Shown here piece after piece: positions 31,104-41,800 of a stretch of 64,000 bases of DNA. The notes beneath the pieces were generated by a model. That model was not told the origin of the DNA. It did no database searches and worked only from the letters and a program-made list of their open reading frames with translations. The position numbers and the translations under genes are program-made. The stretch's first letter is position 1; each line of letters starts with the position of its first letter. Origin of the DNA: Pseudomonadota bacterium (GTDB lineage Bacteria > Pseudomonadota > Alphaproteobacteria > Micropepsales > Micropepsaceae); assembly GCA_016201105.1 (NCBI GenBank), contig JACQDN010000036.1, positions 1 to 64,000 of the forward strand, written 5' to 3'.

Positions 31104-31709
31104 GTGGCAACCCTGGAATTCTTCTTCGATTGTTCTTCGCCCTGGACCTATCTCGCGTTCACGCGCATTCACGGCGTGCTCGAAAGAACGCGCGCCAAGA
31201 TCGTCTGGCGTCCCATTTTGGTCGGCGGTGTGTTTAACGCGGTGAACCAGGATGTTTACCAGCGCCGCGCCAGCCCCGACCCGCGCAAGGCCGCTTATTC
31301 GGAAAAGGATCTGCAGGATTGGGCGCGGCTCGCCGGAATTCGCATCGGCAAGCCTGCGGTCTTTCCCGTGCGCGCGGTTTCGATGATGCGAAGTGCCGTT
31401 GCGGCGGCCGAGAAGGATGCACTCGTCCCCTACGCGCGCGCGGCGTTCGAAACCTATTGGGGGAAATTGAAGGACGTCAGTCAGCCGGGCGTGCTGGCCG
31501 AGGTCGCGGCCAAGGCCGGCCTTGATCCCGATTGGATTGCAATGCGCAGCGAAGAGCCCCAGATCAAGGAGCAGCTGCGCAAGAATACCGACGAGGTCAT
31601 CGCGCGCGGCGGCTTCGGATCGCCGACCATGTTCGTTAACGGCACCGACATGTATTTCGGAAACGATCGCCTGCCGCTGGTCGAAGCGGCGCTCTCCAGG
31701 GCCGGCTGA
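31104..31709 (+). CDS. DsbA-family 2-hydroxychromene-2-carboxylate isomerase-like protein
   Basis: LEFFFDCSSPWTYLAFTRI...IVWRPILVGGVFNAVN; GSPTMFVNGTDMYFGNDRLPLVEAAL. GTG start. Confidence 0.88.
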   Translation: MATLEFFFDCSSPWTYLAFTRIHGVLERTRAKIVWRPILVGGVFNAVNQDVYQRRASPDPRKAAYSEKDLQDWARLAGIRIGKPAVFPVRAVSMMRSAVAAAEKDALVPYARAAFETYWGKLKDVSQPGVLAEVAAKAGLDPDWIAMRSEEPQIKEQLRKNTDEVIARGGFGSPTMFVNGTDMYFGNDRLPLVEAALSRAG

Positions 31710-32419
31710 TGGTTCATTTTCAGGAAACGCGCCAGCCCTTCTTCCGCGTGCCGGGCGCGGTGCTCGTCCTCATCGGCGTTATCGTGGCGGCGCATTTGCT
31801 GCGCGTCTTCGTTTTTCCGGAATATTCGGACAAGCTGTTTGTCGAATACGGTTTCATTCCCGCGCGCTATTCCGCCGCCTATCTCGCCGCGCACCACTAC
31901 AATCCCGGCACATGGTTCGAGCGTGTCGTGCCTTTCGTCAGCCATCTGTTTCTGCACGGCAACTGGACGCATCTGGCCATCAACATGATCTGGCTGCTTC
32001 CGTTCGGGGCGGTCGTGGCGCGCCGTTTCGGGCCGTGGCTGTTCTTTCTCTTCTTTCTGGTCTGCGGCGTTGCGGGCGCGGTGACCCATATGGCGCTCAA
32101 CTGGGGCTCGGATATCCCCACTATCGGCGCTTCCGGCGCGATCTCGGGATTGATGGCGGCCGGCTTCAGGATGATGAGCTATCCGCCAGGGGCGCCTGAG
32201 CGCGAAGAGCTGCTCCCTCTTCTCTCGCGCCCGATTCTGGGGATTTCCGCGGTCTGGATCGCCCTCAATGCCGTGCTTGGGATGACGGGGTTTGGCGCGG
32301 GCCCCGACGTGGTCACCAACATCGCCTGGCAGGCGCATTTGGGCGGGTTTGTTGCTGGCCTCCTGCTTTCCGGCCTTTTCGACCGGTTTCGGCCGCGGGT
32401 TCCGACGGTAAGTGCTTGA
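31709..32419 (+). CDS. Rhomboid-family intramembrane serine protease
   Basis: FVSHLFLHGNWTHLAINMIWLLPFG, GASGAISGLM, WQAHLGGFVAGLLL. Confidence 0.9.
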   Translation: MVHFQETRQPFFRVPGAVLVLIGVIVAAHLLRVFVFPEYSDKLFVEYGFIPARYSAAYLAAHHYNPGTWFERVVPFVSHLFLHGNWTHLAINMIWLLPFGAVVARRFGPWLFFLFFLVCGVAGAVTHMALNWGSDIPTIGASGAISGLMAAGFRMMSYPPGAPEREELLPLLSRPILGISAVWIALNAVLGMTGFGAGPDVVTNIAWQAHLGGFVAGLLLSGLFDRFRPRVPTVSA

Positions 32420-32468
32420 ACCCGCTGGGACGCGTAATAGATAAAGCAGAGCGGCGCTTCGGCCGCGC

Positions 32469-32810
32469 ATGGAGATGAGCATGAGCGATCCTGCCAGCGG
32501 AACCGTACCCCCGGGCGACGGCACAGCCGCCCCCAAAACGGATCATCCGGCCGATCATCGCACGCCCTTTCCGGCCGTGCGGCTTCTTTATTCCCTCGGC
32601 TTCGGCATCATCGCCTGGTTCGTGTTCTGGATCACGATCCTGGTGGCGCTCGTCCAATTCGTCGTCGTTGCCGTCAACGGCAAGGTGAACGACGAACTTC
32701 GCAATTTCACCGTGAGCTTAATCCAGTATCTTTGGGAACTGCTGGCCTTCATCACCTTCGTGCGCGATGAACAACCGTTCCCCATCGGACAATTCCCCAA
32801 GCACCCTTAA
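32469..32810 (+). CDS. DUF4389-like small membrane protein
   Basis: RLLYSLGFGIIAWFVFWITILVALVQFVVVAVNGKVNDELRNF...YLWELLAFITFVRDEQPFP. Start uncertain (32469 or 32481). Confidence 0.7.
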   Translation: MEMSMSDPASGTVPPGDGTAAPKTDHPADHRTPFPAVRLLYSLGFGIIAWFVFWITILVALVQFVVVAVNGKVNDELRNFTVSLIQYLWELLAFITFVRDEQPFPIGQFPKHP

Positions 32811-33975
32811 GCGTTCAAACATCCTTGAGCGCGAAGGCCGCGAAGTTCTCGGCGCGTTTCAACTCGCGCCGGATTTGATTCATCTCAACCACGGTTCCTT
32901 CGGCGCCGTGCCGAAAAGCGTCGCCGCCGAACAGGACCGCTGGCGCGCATTGATCGAGCGCGACGCAACCGGGTTCTTCAAAGACGTTTTGCCCGATGAA
33001 TTGCGGCGCCAAGCGGGAAGCGTCGCTTCACGCTTTGGCGGCAAAGCGAACGATTGGGTGTTTGTCGAAAACGCGACGCAAGCGATAAATGGCGTGCTGT
33101 CTTCGTTTCCCTTGCGCCAGGGCGATGAAATCGTCACGACGTCCCACGCTTACGGCGCGGTGATGAAAGCGTTGCTGCACTGGTCCACGCGCCGCGATGC
33201 CAAACTTGTCGTTGCCGATCTGCCGTTCTTTCTGGAGTCCGATCAACAAGTGATCGAAATCGTGCGCAAGACATTCACCGCGCGCACCAAGCTCCTTGTC
33301 GTCGATCACATCACCTCTTCGACGGCGGCGATCTTTCCGGTCAAAGAGATTGTCGCGCAGGCGCGCGCCGCGGGCATTGCCGTTCTGGTCGATGGCGCCC
33401 ATGTGCCCGGGCACTTGCCGCTTGGCGTCGAAGAGATCGGCGCGGACTGGTACACCGGCAACGCCCATAAATGGCTGTTCGCGCCCAAGGGCTGCGGTCT
33501 GTTGTGGACGTCACCGGCCCGCCAGGCGGTTACCAGCCCGGCCGTGCTCTCCTGGGGCAGCGATCAGGGATACACCGCCGCCTTCGACTGGATCGGCACC
33601 CGCGATGTCACGCCCTGGCTCTGCTTCGAGGCGGCCGCAGCCGCGCATGATGGCTTTGGAGGTGCGGATCTGATGGTCCGCAATCGCCGGCTGGCCAACG
33701 ATGCTTGTCTCTATCTCATTGAAAATACTAATAGAAAGCCGAGTTCTGGGATGTCACAGCGCGGCGCGATGGCGGCGATCGCCATAGCCCCGGCCCCCAC
33801 CGATGCCGACGCTCCCGCGCAGCTGCGGCGCCGGCTGGCGCGAGACTATGGAATCGTCGCCCCGCTGACGGCTTTCGCCGACCGTTTGTGGCTCAGGATT
33901 TCGGTTCAGCTTTACAACGAATGGTCGGACTACGAAGCGCTTCGCGCCGCATTGGACGCTGTGATCGGCGGTTAA
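32767..33975 (+). CDS. Class V aminotransferase (isopenicillin-N epimerase-like)
   Basis: HLNHGSFGAVPKSV; LLVVDHITSSTAAIFPVKEI; VDGAHVPGHLPLGVEEIGADWYTGNAHKWLFAPKG (PLP Lys). Confidence 0.9.
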   Translation: MNNRSPSDNSPSTLKRSNILEREGREVLGAFQLAPDLIHLNHGSFGAVPKSVAAEQDRWRALIERDATGFFKDVLPDELRRQAGSVASRFGGKANDWVFVENATQAINGVLSSFPLRQGDEIVTTSHAYGAVMKALLHWSTRRDAKLVVADLPFFLESDQQVIEIVRKTFTARTKLLVVDHITSSTAAIFPVKEIVAQARAAGIAVLVDGAHVPGHLPLGVEEIGADWYTGNAHKWLFAPKGCGLLWTSPARQAVTSPAVLSWGSDQGYTAAFDWIGTRDVTPWLCFEAAAAAHDGFGGADLMVRNRRLANDACLYLIENTNRKPSSGMSQRGAMAAIAIAPAPTDADAPAQLRRRLARDYGIVAPLTAFADRLWLRISVQLYNEWSDYEALRAALDAVIGG

Positions 33976-34258
33976 CCAGTATCGCTGAACACCTTGTTAA
34001 GACTTGACGATTTGAAGTTGTAGGAATCTCTGGGTCTCTCATCGCCAGGTGGAGAATTTCAGTGTGGCATTGAAGGTACAAAGCGATAGGAAATGACCCG
34101 ATAGCGGTTGTTTAAAGCCATATCTGCTTGCCGCCTTCGAAATGTTCCTCCTATCCTCTCGTTGCGAAAATAGGCTGCACGTGACTCGTCCGGGGTAGGG
34201 CGGGGCGTGGTGTGCCAGATATTCCGCCGCAAGGCGGGGTTGCAACGGGGAGCCAGAA

Positions 34259-37200
34259 ATGCCTGCTACAATCCGGAACCGGAAATCCCGGTCCATTACG
34301 TTCACGAGCGCTTTGCTGCTGGGTTCATGCTTGGTAGCGCCGGTGTTTGCCGCTGAAATCGAAGTGGTCACGGTGACCGCCGAAAAGAAGGCGGAAGACA
34401 TTCAATCGGTGCCGATCGCGGTGTCCGCGTTCTCGGGTGAAGATCTCAGCAGGAAGCAGATTACCGGCTTCGCCGATTTGCAGTTCAACATTCCGTCCGT
34501 GTACTTCTCGCACGGCAACTTCGGCCCCTCCAACTTCTCGATCCGCGGCATCGGCTCGCTCGCGGTGACCACATCGGGCGACGCTGGCGTGTCGGTGAAC
34601 GTCAACGATATCTACCTGTCGTCCCCTCCATTGACGACAGCTACGTATTACGACGTTGAGCGTCTGGAAGTGCTGCGCGGTCCGCAGTCCACGCTGTACG
34701 GACGTAACGCGACGGGCGGTGCGATCAACACGATTACGGCCAAGCCCAATGTCGATGAATTCAAGAGCGATATCGAAGCGACCTACGGCAACTTCAACGG
34801 CAAAGAAGTCCGCGCCATGGTCAACGTCCCGTTGGTCGAGGGCCAACTCGGTCTGCGCCTCGCCGGCTTCTGGGAAAGCCGCGACGGCACGATCGATAAC
34901 GTCTTCGCCAGCACGCATGCAGGCGTTGCCAGCAAAATCGACAGCCGCCACGACTACTCGCTGCGCGGCTCGCTGCGCTGGCAGCCCAGCGACAAGACGA
35001 CGGTCGATCTGGTCTTGTCGGCTAGCAACGAAAGCGACTCGCGCGTTCGTGCGCAGAAACAGCTCTGTCATCGCGACAGTTCCGGTGTCCTGGGTTGCTT
35101 GCCCGACAAATTGGCCGACGAGGCGATCAACGGAAATGCGACCTTCGGCACGCTGTTCGCCAGTAACATAGGACCGCTGGGCAGCTTTGGGCCGGTATCC
35201 TTCCTTCCGATCTTTGACGTGGCAGACACGACCAACGGAGCTTTCCTGGGCCTTGGCGGTCCTGGCTTAGGCGCGACGGCCGTGGTGCCGCAGAGTCTTC
35301 GCAAAGTGAGCACGGATTTCACACCGTTCACGAGAGGCTACAACCAGTTCGGCAATTTCGAGTGGAAGCAGAATTGGTCCAGCTGGCTGACGATGAACGT
35401 GCTGTTCGGGTACGACCACAACTCGGGCCGGAGCCAGGAAAGCTACTCCAACGCCGTCGGTGACACTTTTGCCAGCATCGGGCCGACGCTGACGCAAACC
35501 TTGTTCGGTTTGACGCCGGCCTTTGGCACCAACAGCCTGCAGATCAGTCAGAACACGTTCTGCTTCTTCGGGCTGGCGCCGACCAATTGCTCGACCTACT
35601 ACGGCAGTGCGTTCGGTCCGAAGATCGGAACGCTCCCCGTCGACGCGGTCGGCAAGAACGGCACGACGGGTTTGAATATCCTGAAATATTCGAACCGCGT
35701 CTTCGCCTATGACCAGATTGACGGCGCCAACACCGAATGGACCGGCGAAGTTCGCTTTGCCTCGAATTTCGATGGCCCGCTCAACTTCCTGATCGCCGGA
35801 TACCATCTGTCGAACACCAACGATGCGCACTACTTCGTGAATGCGAATACGCTGGATTTGATGGGCATTGACCTAGGACCGCTTCTCGCGGGTAACGGTT
35901 TTGTGCTGTCGCCCATGCAGTACGACAACAACAACAACCGCTATGACCTGACGTCCAACGCGGTGTTCGGCGAACTGTACTGGGATGCGATCCCCGACAC
36001 GCTGAAGTTTACCGGCGGGTTGCGGTACAGCTCGGACCACAAGTTCTTTTCGTCAAAGCAGACGTTGTTCAACACGGTCCAGCCGATTGGCACCCAAACG
36101 GTACCCGGCGTCTTCGTGACACAGGCCGCGAACTTCCACGCCTGGACCGGCCGATTTGTAATGGACTGGACGCCGAAACTGGACTGGACGGACCAGACGA
36201 ACATCTACGCGTCCTATTCGCGTGGCTATAGGTCCGGCGGCTTCAACCCGCCGTCGTTTACGAATGCCTTCCCGCCGACGTTTGCGCCCGAAACGTTGGA
36301 CGCGATCGAAGTCGGAGCCAAGAACACGTTGCCGTTCCTTGGCGGTACGCTGCAGGCCAATCTCGATGCCTGGTACTACAACTACAAAGGCTTTCAGGTG
36401 TCGGCGATCATCGACCGCACTTCGGTCAATTCGAACATCAATTCGAAGCTTTGGGGCGTGGAAGGCGAATTCTTCTATGCACCGGATGACCGTTGGCAGT
36501 TCAACCTGAACACGGGCTTCACCAACTCGCGGATTGGAAACACTTCGCAAGTGGATCCGCGCGATCCGACACAGGATGCCGCCAATGCAACGTTGCTGAA
36601 GGACGACCTTGGCGCCAACTGTTCGATCTTCAACACGGCCGGCGCCGCGCCTTCTGCGGCGACATCGCCTGCGTTCAATGCCATGTTTGCGACGCCGCCG
36701 ACGGCGACCAGCGCAGCAAGTTCGCCGATCACGAATGTTGCGGCGCAGGCCTTCTTCCTGCAACGGGGCTTCAGTTGCTCAAACCTGTCGTCCGCCAACC
36801 AGCTGTTCAATTCTGTGGGCGGTGGTGCAGCCGGTGTTGCCGCGATTGCGGCAGTTGGCCCGCTGAATCCGAATCCTAACCGCCGTTTTCTTACTGTAGC
36901 GCAGGCAGGTGCTGTTGCATCAATCTACTCCGCCGGCTACCGCTACGAGTTCGGTGTTCCGGTTTCCCTCTCGGGCAACGAAATGCCGAATACTCCGAAG
37001 TGGACGGTGAGCGTCGGCGCCCAGTACACCATGCCGCTGGAGAACGATTTCAACATCGTCACCCGCGTCGACTACTACTGGAAGGATAGGTCGTTCGGCC
37101 GCATCTTCAATGCCGGGGCTGACCGCATCAAGGCTTGGGATGTTGCCAACGCCTCGATGCAGCTGAATGCGCCGGATGATCAGTGGTATGCGCGCGCATG

Positions 37201-37330
37201 GGTCAAAAATATCTTCGATAAGGCGAACATCACGGGCATGTACATCACCGACCCGTCGTCCGCTCTGTTCACCAACGTGTTCGTTGGCGAGCCGCGCACG
37301 TATGGTCTGACAGTCGGCGCGCACTTCTAA
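34259..37330 (+). CDS. TonB-dependent receptor
   Basis: VVTVTAEKKAEDIQSVPIAVSAFSGEDL; VLRGPQSTLYGRNATGGAINTITAKP; C-terminal AWVKNIFDKANITGMYI...EPRTYGLTVGAHF. Confidence 0.93.
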   Translation: MPATIRNRKSRSITFTSALLLGSCLVAPVFAAEIEVVTVTAEKKAEDIQSVPIAVSAFSGEDLSRKQITGFADLQFNIPSVYFSHGNFGPSNFSIRGIGSLAVTTSGDAGVSVNVNDIYLSSPPLTTATYYDVERLEVLRGPQSTLYGRNATGGAINTITAKPNVDEFKSDIEATYGNFNGKEVRAMVNVPLVEGQLGLRLAGFWESRDGTIDNVFASTHAGVASKIDSRHDYSLRGSLRWQPSDKTTVDLVLSASNESDSRVRAQKQLCHRDSSGVLGCLPDKLADEAINGNATFGTLFASNIGPLGSFGPVSFLPIFDVADTTNGAFLGLGGPGLGATAVVPQSLRKVSTDFTPFTRGYNQFGNFEWKQNWSSWLTMNVLFGYDHNSGRSQESYSNAVGDTFASIGPTLTQTLFGLTPAFGTNSLQISQNTFCFFGLAPTNCSTYYGSAFGPKIGTLPVDAVGKNGTTGLNILKYSNRVFAYDQIDGANTEWTGEVRFASNFDGPLNFLIAGYHLSNTNDAHYFVNANTLDLMGIDLGPLLAGNGFVLSPMQYDNNNNRYDLTSNAVFGELYWDAIPDTLKFTGGLRYSSDHKFFSSKQTLFNTVQPIGTQTVPGVFVTQAANFHAWTGRFVMDWTPKLDWTDQTNIYASYSRGYRSGGFNPPSFTNAFPPTFAPETLDAIEVGAKNTLPFLGGTLQANLDAWYYNYKGFQVSAIIDRTSVNSNINSKLWGVEGEFFYAPDDRWQFNLNTGFTNSRIGNTSQVDPRDPTQDAANATLLKDDLGANCSIFNTAGAAPSAATSPAFNAMFATPPTATSAASSPITNVAAQAFFLQRGFSCSNLSSANQLFNSVGGGAAGVAAIAAVGPLNPNPNRRFLTVAQAGAVASIYSAGYRYEFGVPVSLSGNEMPNTPKWTVSVGAQYTMPLENDFNIVTRVDYYWKDRSFGRIFNAGADRIKAWDVANASMQLNAPDDQWYARAWVKNIFDKANITGMYITDPSSALFTNVFVGEPRTYGLTVGAHF

Positions 37331-37352
37331 GCGAACCGGCAAACAGTCTGCG

Positions 37353-37383
37353 AAAGGGCGCCGGGAAACCGGCGCCCTTTTCG
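37353..37383 (+). terminator. Rho-independent terminator
   Basis: AAAGGGCGCCGG-GAAA-CCGGCGCCCTTTTCG. Confidence 0.85.
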
Positions 37384-37637
37384 TTGTTTATCGGTTACTA
37401 TCACCTTTCCCTCGTGGAGAGGTCGAAATTTGCGGAACGCAAATTTCGGGTGAGGGGAAGCCTCACCGCCGTGCTCTGCTCTTAACCCTCAACCGAAAAA
37501 TCCTTCGCTACGCTCAAGTTTTTTGACCTCCCCACCCGCCTACGCTTCGCTTCGGCGCGGCAGGAGCGTGCATATGGCACGCCGTAGCCTTGGCGAAGGC
37601 GGCGGCGAGGAGGTGAAAACTCAAACGGAGACTCCCC

Positions 37638-38579
37638 ATGGAACTTCGCAACGTTGGAAAATCGAGCCTCAAGGTCTCGCTGGTCGGCCTGGGCTGTAAC
37701 AATTTCGGGGTGCTGGATATCGAGACCTCACGAAAGGTCGTGCACCGCGCCCTCGATCTCGGGGTCACCTTGTTCGATACCGCCGATGTCTATGGCAACC
37801 GCGGCGGTTCGGAAGAGCAGCTGGGCGCTATTCTGGGCCCGCGCCGCAAGGATATCGTGCTGGCCACCAAGTTCGGCATGCCGATGGATGATGCCGGCCT
37901 CAAGCGCGGCGCTTCGCGCAGCTATATTCTCGAAGCGGTCGAAGCGAGCTTGAAGCGGCTCAAGACCGACCACATTGATCTCTATCAGCTGCATCAACCC
38001 GATCCGAAAACGCCGATCGAAGAGACGCTCGGCGCGCTGAACGACTTGGTGAAGCAAGGTAAGGTGCGCACCATCGGCTGCTCCAATATGCCCGCTTGGC
38101 AGATCGTCGAGGCTGAGTGGACCGCGCGCACCAAGAACTATGCCCCGTTCGTATCGGCACAGGACGAATACAGTCTCGTTTTCCGCGGGATCGAGCGGGA
38201 GCTGATCCCGGCATTGGACTCCTATGGTCTCGGACTGCTGCCCTATTTTCCGCTCGCCAGCGGCTTGCTCACCGGCAAATACAAGCACGGCGCCGAAATC
38301 CCGGCGGGCACGCGCATGTCCATCATGAAGCGCCTGGCCGATCGCTATATGACGGACGCGAACTGGGCGATTGTGCAGAAACTCGAAAAATTCTGTTCCG
38401 AACGCGGCCACACACTGCTGGAGCTGGCCTTCAGCTGGCTCGCCTCAAACAAAGTTCTCTCCAGTGTCATCGCCGGCGCCACCAAGCCCGAGCAGATCGA
38501 ACAGAATGTGAAAGCAGTGGACTGGAAACTCACGCCGGAGGATCTCGCCGAAGTCGACAGACTCACCCGGCGCGCGTGA
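37638..38579 (+). CDS. Aldo/keto reductase
   Basis: GLGCNNFGVLDIETSRKVVHRALDLGVTLFDTADVYGNRGGSEEQLG; HIDLYQLHQPDPKTPIEETL; RTIGCSNMPAWQI. Confidence 0.93.
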   Translation: MELRNVGKSSLKVSLVGLGCNNFGVLDIETSRKVVHRALDLGVTLFDTADVYGNRGGSEEQLGAILGPRRKDIVLATKFGMPMDDAGLKRGASRSYILEAVEASLKRLKTDHIDLYQLHQPDPKTPIEETLGALNDLVKQGKVRTIGCSNMPAWQIVEAEWTARTKNYAPFVSAQDEYSLVFRGIERELIPALDSYGLGLLPYFPLASGLLTGKYKHGAEIPAGTRMSIMKRLADRYMTDANWAIVQKLEKFCSERGHTLLELAFSWLASNKVLSSVIAGATKPEQIEQNVKAVDWKLTPEDLAEVDRLTRRA

Positions 38580-38603
38580 ACTGCGCCTTGCTCTCCCTGC
38601 AGT

Positions 38604-38811
38604 TTAAAACAAAGCTGTCATCCCCGGCGAGCATCGTCCGCGCAGCGGACGATGCGAGGTCAAGGAGATCCAGGTCGTGACGATTGCGAGATCTGAAAAG
38701 GATTGCACAAAGCAGCTTCTCTTGACACCGCGTGCTTGGCGGGCACCTGGATCCCCTTGACCTCGCATTCGCTTTGCGAATGCTCGCCGGGAAAGACAAC
38801 GTTGTTCAGTG
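38604..38811. repeat. About 200-nt imperfect intergenic palindrome
   Basis: Left TCATCCCCGGCGAGCATCGTCCGCGCAGCGGACGATGCGAGGTCAAGGAGATCCAGG pairs with right CCTGGATCCCCTTGACCTCGCATTCGCTTTGCGAATGCTCGCCGGGAAAGA. Confidence 0.7.
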
Positions 38812-38825
38812 TTCAATGATACCTT

Positions 38826-41800
38826 CTACCCCGTGTATCCCTGCGCGGGGCCATGGCGGCGCGCACGCCGGTCGCGCAGGCGCTGGGCCATGCCGTCGAG
38901 ATAGATATAAATCACCGGCGTGATGTAGAGCGTCAGAAGCTGCGACAGCAGCAGCCCGCCGACGACCGCCAATCCCAGGGGTCTGCGCGATTCCGAGCCG
39001 GAGCCGAAACCGATGGCGATCGGCAACGTGCCCATCACGGCGGCCATGGTGGTCATCATGATGGGGCGGAAGCGAATGATCGCAGCTTCGTAGATCGCGA
39101 CATCGGCGGGCACGTTTTCGCTGCGCTGCCGGCTCAGCGCAAAATCGATCATCATGATCGCGTTCTTCTTCACGATGCCGATCAACATGATCATGCCCAC
39201 AAAAGCATAGAGGCTGAGCGGAATGCCGAACAGAAACAGAGTCAAAAGCGCGCCCACCGCAGCGGACGGCAGGCCCGAGAGGATCGTCAGCGGATGGATG
39301 AAGCTTTCGTAGAGGATGCCCAGAACGATGTAGACGACGAGAATCGCCGCCACGAGAAGAATGCCCATATTGCTCGTGGAGCTCTGGAAAGCTTGGGCTG
39401 TGCCCTGAAAGCTCTCCTGCACCGAGGCCGGCATGCCAACCTGCCGCTGCACGCGGTTGATGGCCGAAACAGCGTCGCTCAAAGCGTAACCCTGCGCCAG
39501 GTCGAATGACAGCGTCACCGAAGGAAGCTGACACAGATGGTTGACGCTGAGCGGCATTGTGGAACGTTCGATCTTGGTGACCGCGGTGAGCGGCACCAAG
39601 GTGCCGTCGGCAGCCGTCACATAGAGATGCGAAAGCGCCGTCGCGTCGGTTTGATACTCGGGCAGCAGTTCGAGGATGACCTGGTAGGTATCGGACGGCG
39701 CGTAGATGCGCGAGATCTGTTGTCCGCCGAAAGCCGATCCCAGGGCGGTTTCAATCGCTGTCGGTGTCACGCCGAGCGAGGCGGCACGGTCGCGATCGAT
39801 GGCGATATCGATGGCCGGGGTCGAGAGCTGAAGATCGGTCGCCACGTCCAAGAAACCCGGCGTGGTGCTCAGCGCATTCATCAAATTCGTCGACGCCGCC
39901 TGCAGCTCGGAGAGATTCAGATCCTGCAGGGTGTATTGATATTGCGACTTCGTCAGCATGCCGCCGATGCGGATCGCGGGCGGGTTCTGCATGTGCACGA
40001 CGATACCTGCGATCCCGGCGAGCTTCGGACGCAGTTCGCGAATGATTTCGTCCGACGATTTGTTGCGCTGGGCAAACGGTTTGAGCGAGATGAACATGCG
40101 CCCGCTGTTGACGCCGCTGCTGGCGCCGCCGGAGCCAACGCTCGACATGAAACCGTGGACATCGGGATCTTGTGCGACGATCGCGGCCGCTTGCTGTTGA
40201 TAGCGCACCATCTGCTCGAAGGACGTGCCGTTGGCGGCTTCGGTCGGTGCGAAGATCTGGCCGGTATCCTCGCTGGGGAGAAAATCCTGCGGCATGAGCT
40301 CGATCAGCACGATCGTCGCGACAATGCTGCCGGCAAAGACGAAAACGATGATAGATCGATTGGCCAGGCTCCAGCGTAGCGTGGAATCGTAAAAATCTTG
40401 CATCGTATGGAATGTCCGCTCGCTCCACTCGTAGAAACGGTTGTGACGAGCGCCGCTTTCCTTGCGCAGAATCCTGCTGCACAACATCGGCGTCAGCGTG
40501 ACCGATACGATGCCGGAGAACACGATGGCCAGAACGATGGTGACGGCGAATTCATGCAGCAAGCGGCCCATGATGCCGCCCATGAAAATCAGCGGAATGA
40601 ACACCGCCACCAACGAAGCGGTCATGGAAACAATCGTGAAACTGACTTCGCGCGCGCCCTTGAGCGATGCCTCGTAAGGCGCTTCACCGGCTTCGACGTG
40701 GCGCACGATGTTTTCGAGCATCACGATGGCGTCGTCCACCACGAAGCCGACGGAGAGCGTAAGCGCCATCAACGAGAGATTGTCGAGGCTGTAACCCAGA
40801 TAGGCCATGCCGGCGAACGTGCCGATCACGGCAATGGGAAGGGCGATCGAAGGAATGAAGGTGGCGGACAGAGTTCGCAGAAATACGAAAATCACCGCGA
40901 CGACGAGAAACGCAGCCAGCAGCAGCGTGATCTGAACATCGGCAACCGACGCGCGGATTGTTTGGCTGCGGTCGTAAAGGACGTTAAGCGTGACGGAGGC
41001 CGGCAGTTGGGCCATGAATCGCGGCAGCACGTTCTTGATCTCGTCCACCACTTCGATGGCGTTCGAGCCGGGCTGGCGCTGAATGGCGAGCACGATGGCG
41101 CGATGCCCGTTGTACCAGCTCGCGACGTACTTGTTTTCGACGCCGTCCTGCACGCGCGCGACGTCGCCGACGCGAACCGGCGCGCCGTTCTTGTAGGCGA
41201 TCACTTGTTGCTGAAATTGCGCGGCATCGCTCAGTTGTCCGCTGCTGTGCAGGACAACGGCCTGTTTCGGCCCGTTCAGCACGCCGGTGGGAATGTTGGG
41301 ATTGGCGGCGTTTGCCGCCGCGGCGATCTGATCGATGCCGATTCCGCGTGTAGCGAGTGCAGCAGGATCGGCTTGAATGCGCACCGCGAACTTCTGTGAG
41401 CCGTATACATTGACTAACGCCACGCCCTTTAGAGTGGAAAGCTGGCGTTCCAGAAGCGTTTCGGCATATTTGTCGACCTCTCGCAGCGGCAGCGACGTCG
41501 AACCCATCGCCAGATACATGATGGGCTGGTCCGACGGATTGACTTTGCGCATCGTGGGCGGCGTCGGCATCTGCGGCGGCAATTGCCGCGTGGCCGCCGA
41601 AATGGCCGACTGCACGTCCTGGGCCGCGCCGTCGAGATTGCGGTCGAGATCGAATTGAATCGTGATTTGGGTAGAGCCCTGCGTGCTTGACGAACTCATC
41701 GAGCCGACACCGGCAATGGTGGAAAACTGGCTCTCGAGCGGTGTCGCCACCGCCGACGCCATGGTTTCCGGATCCGCGCCGGGCAGCGAGGCAGAGACGA

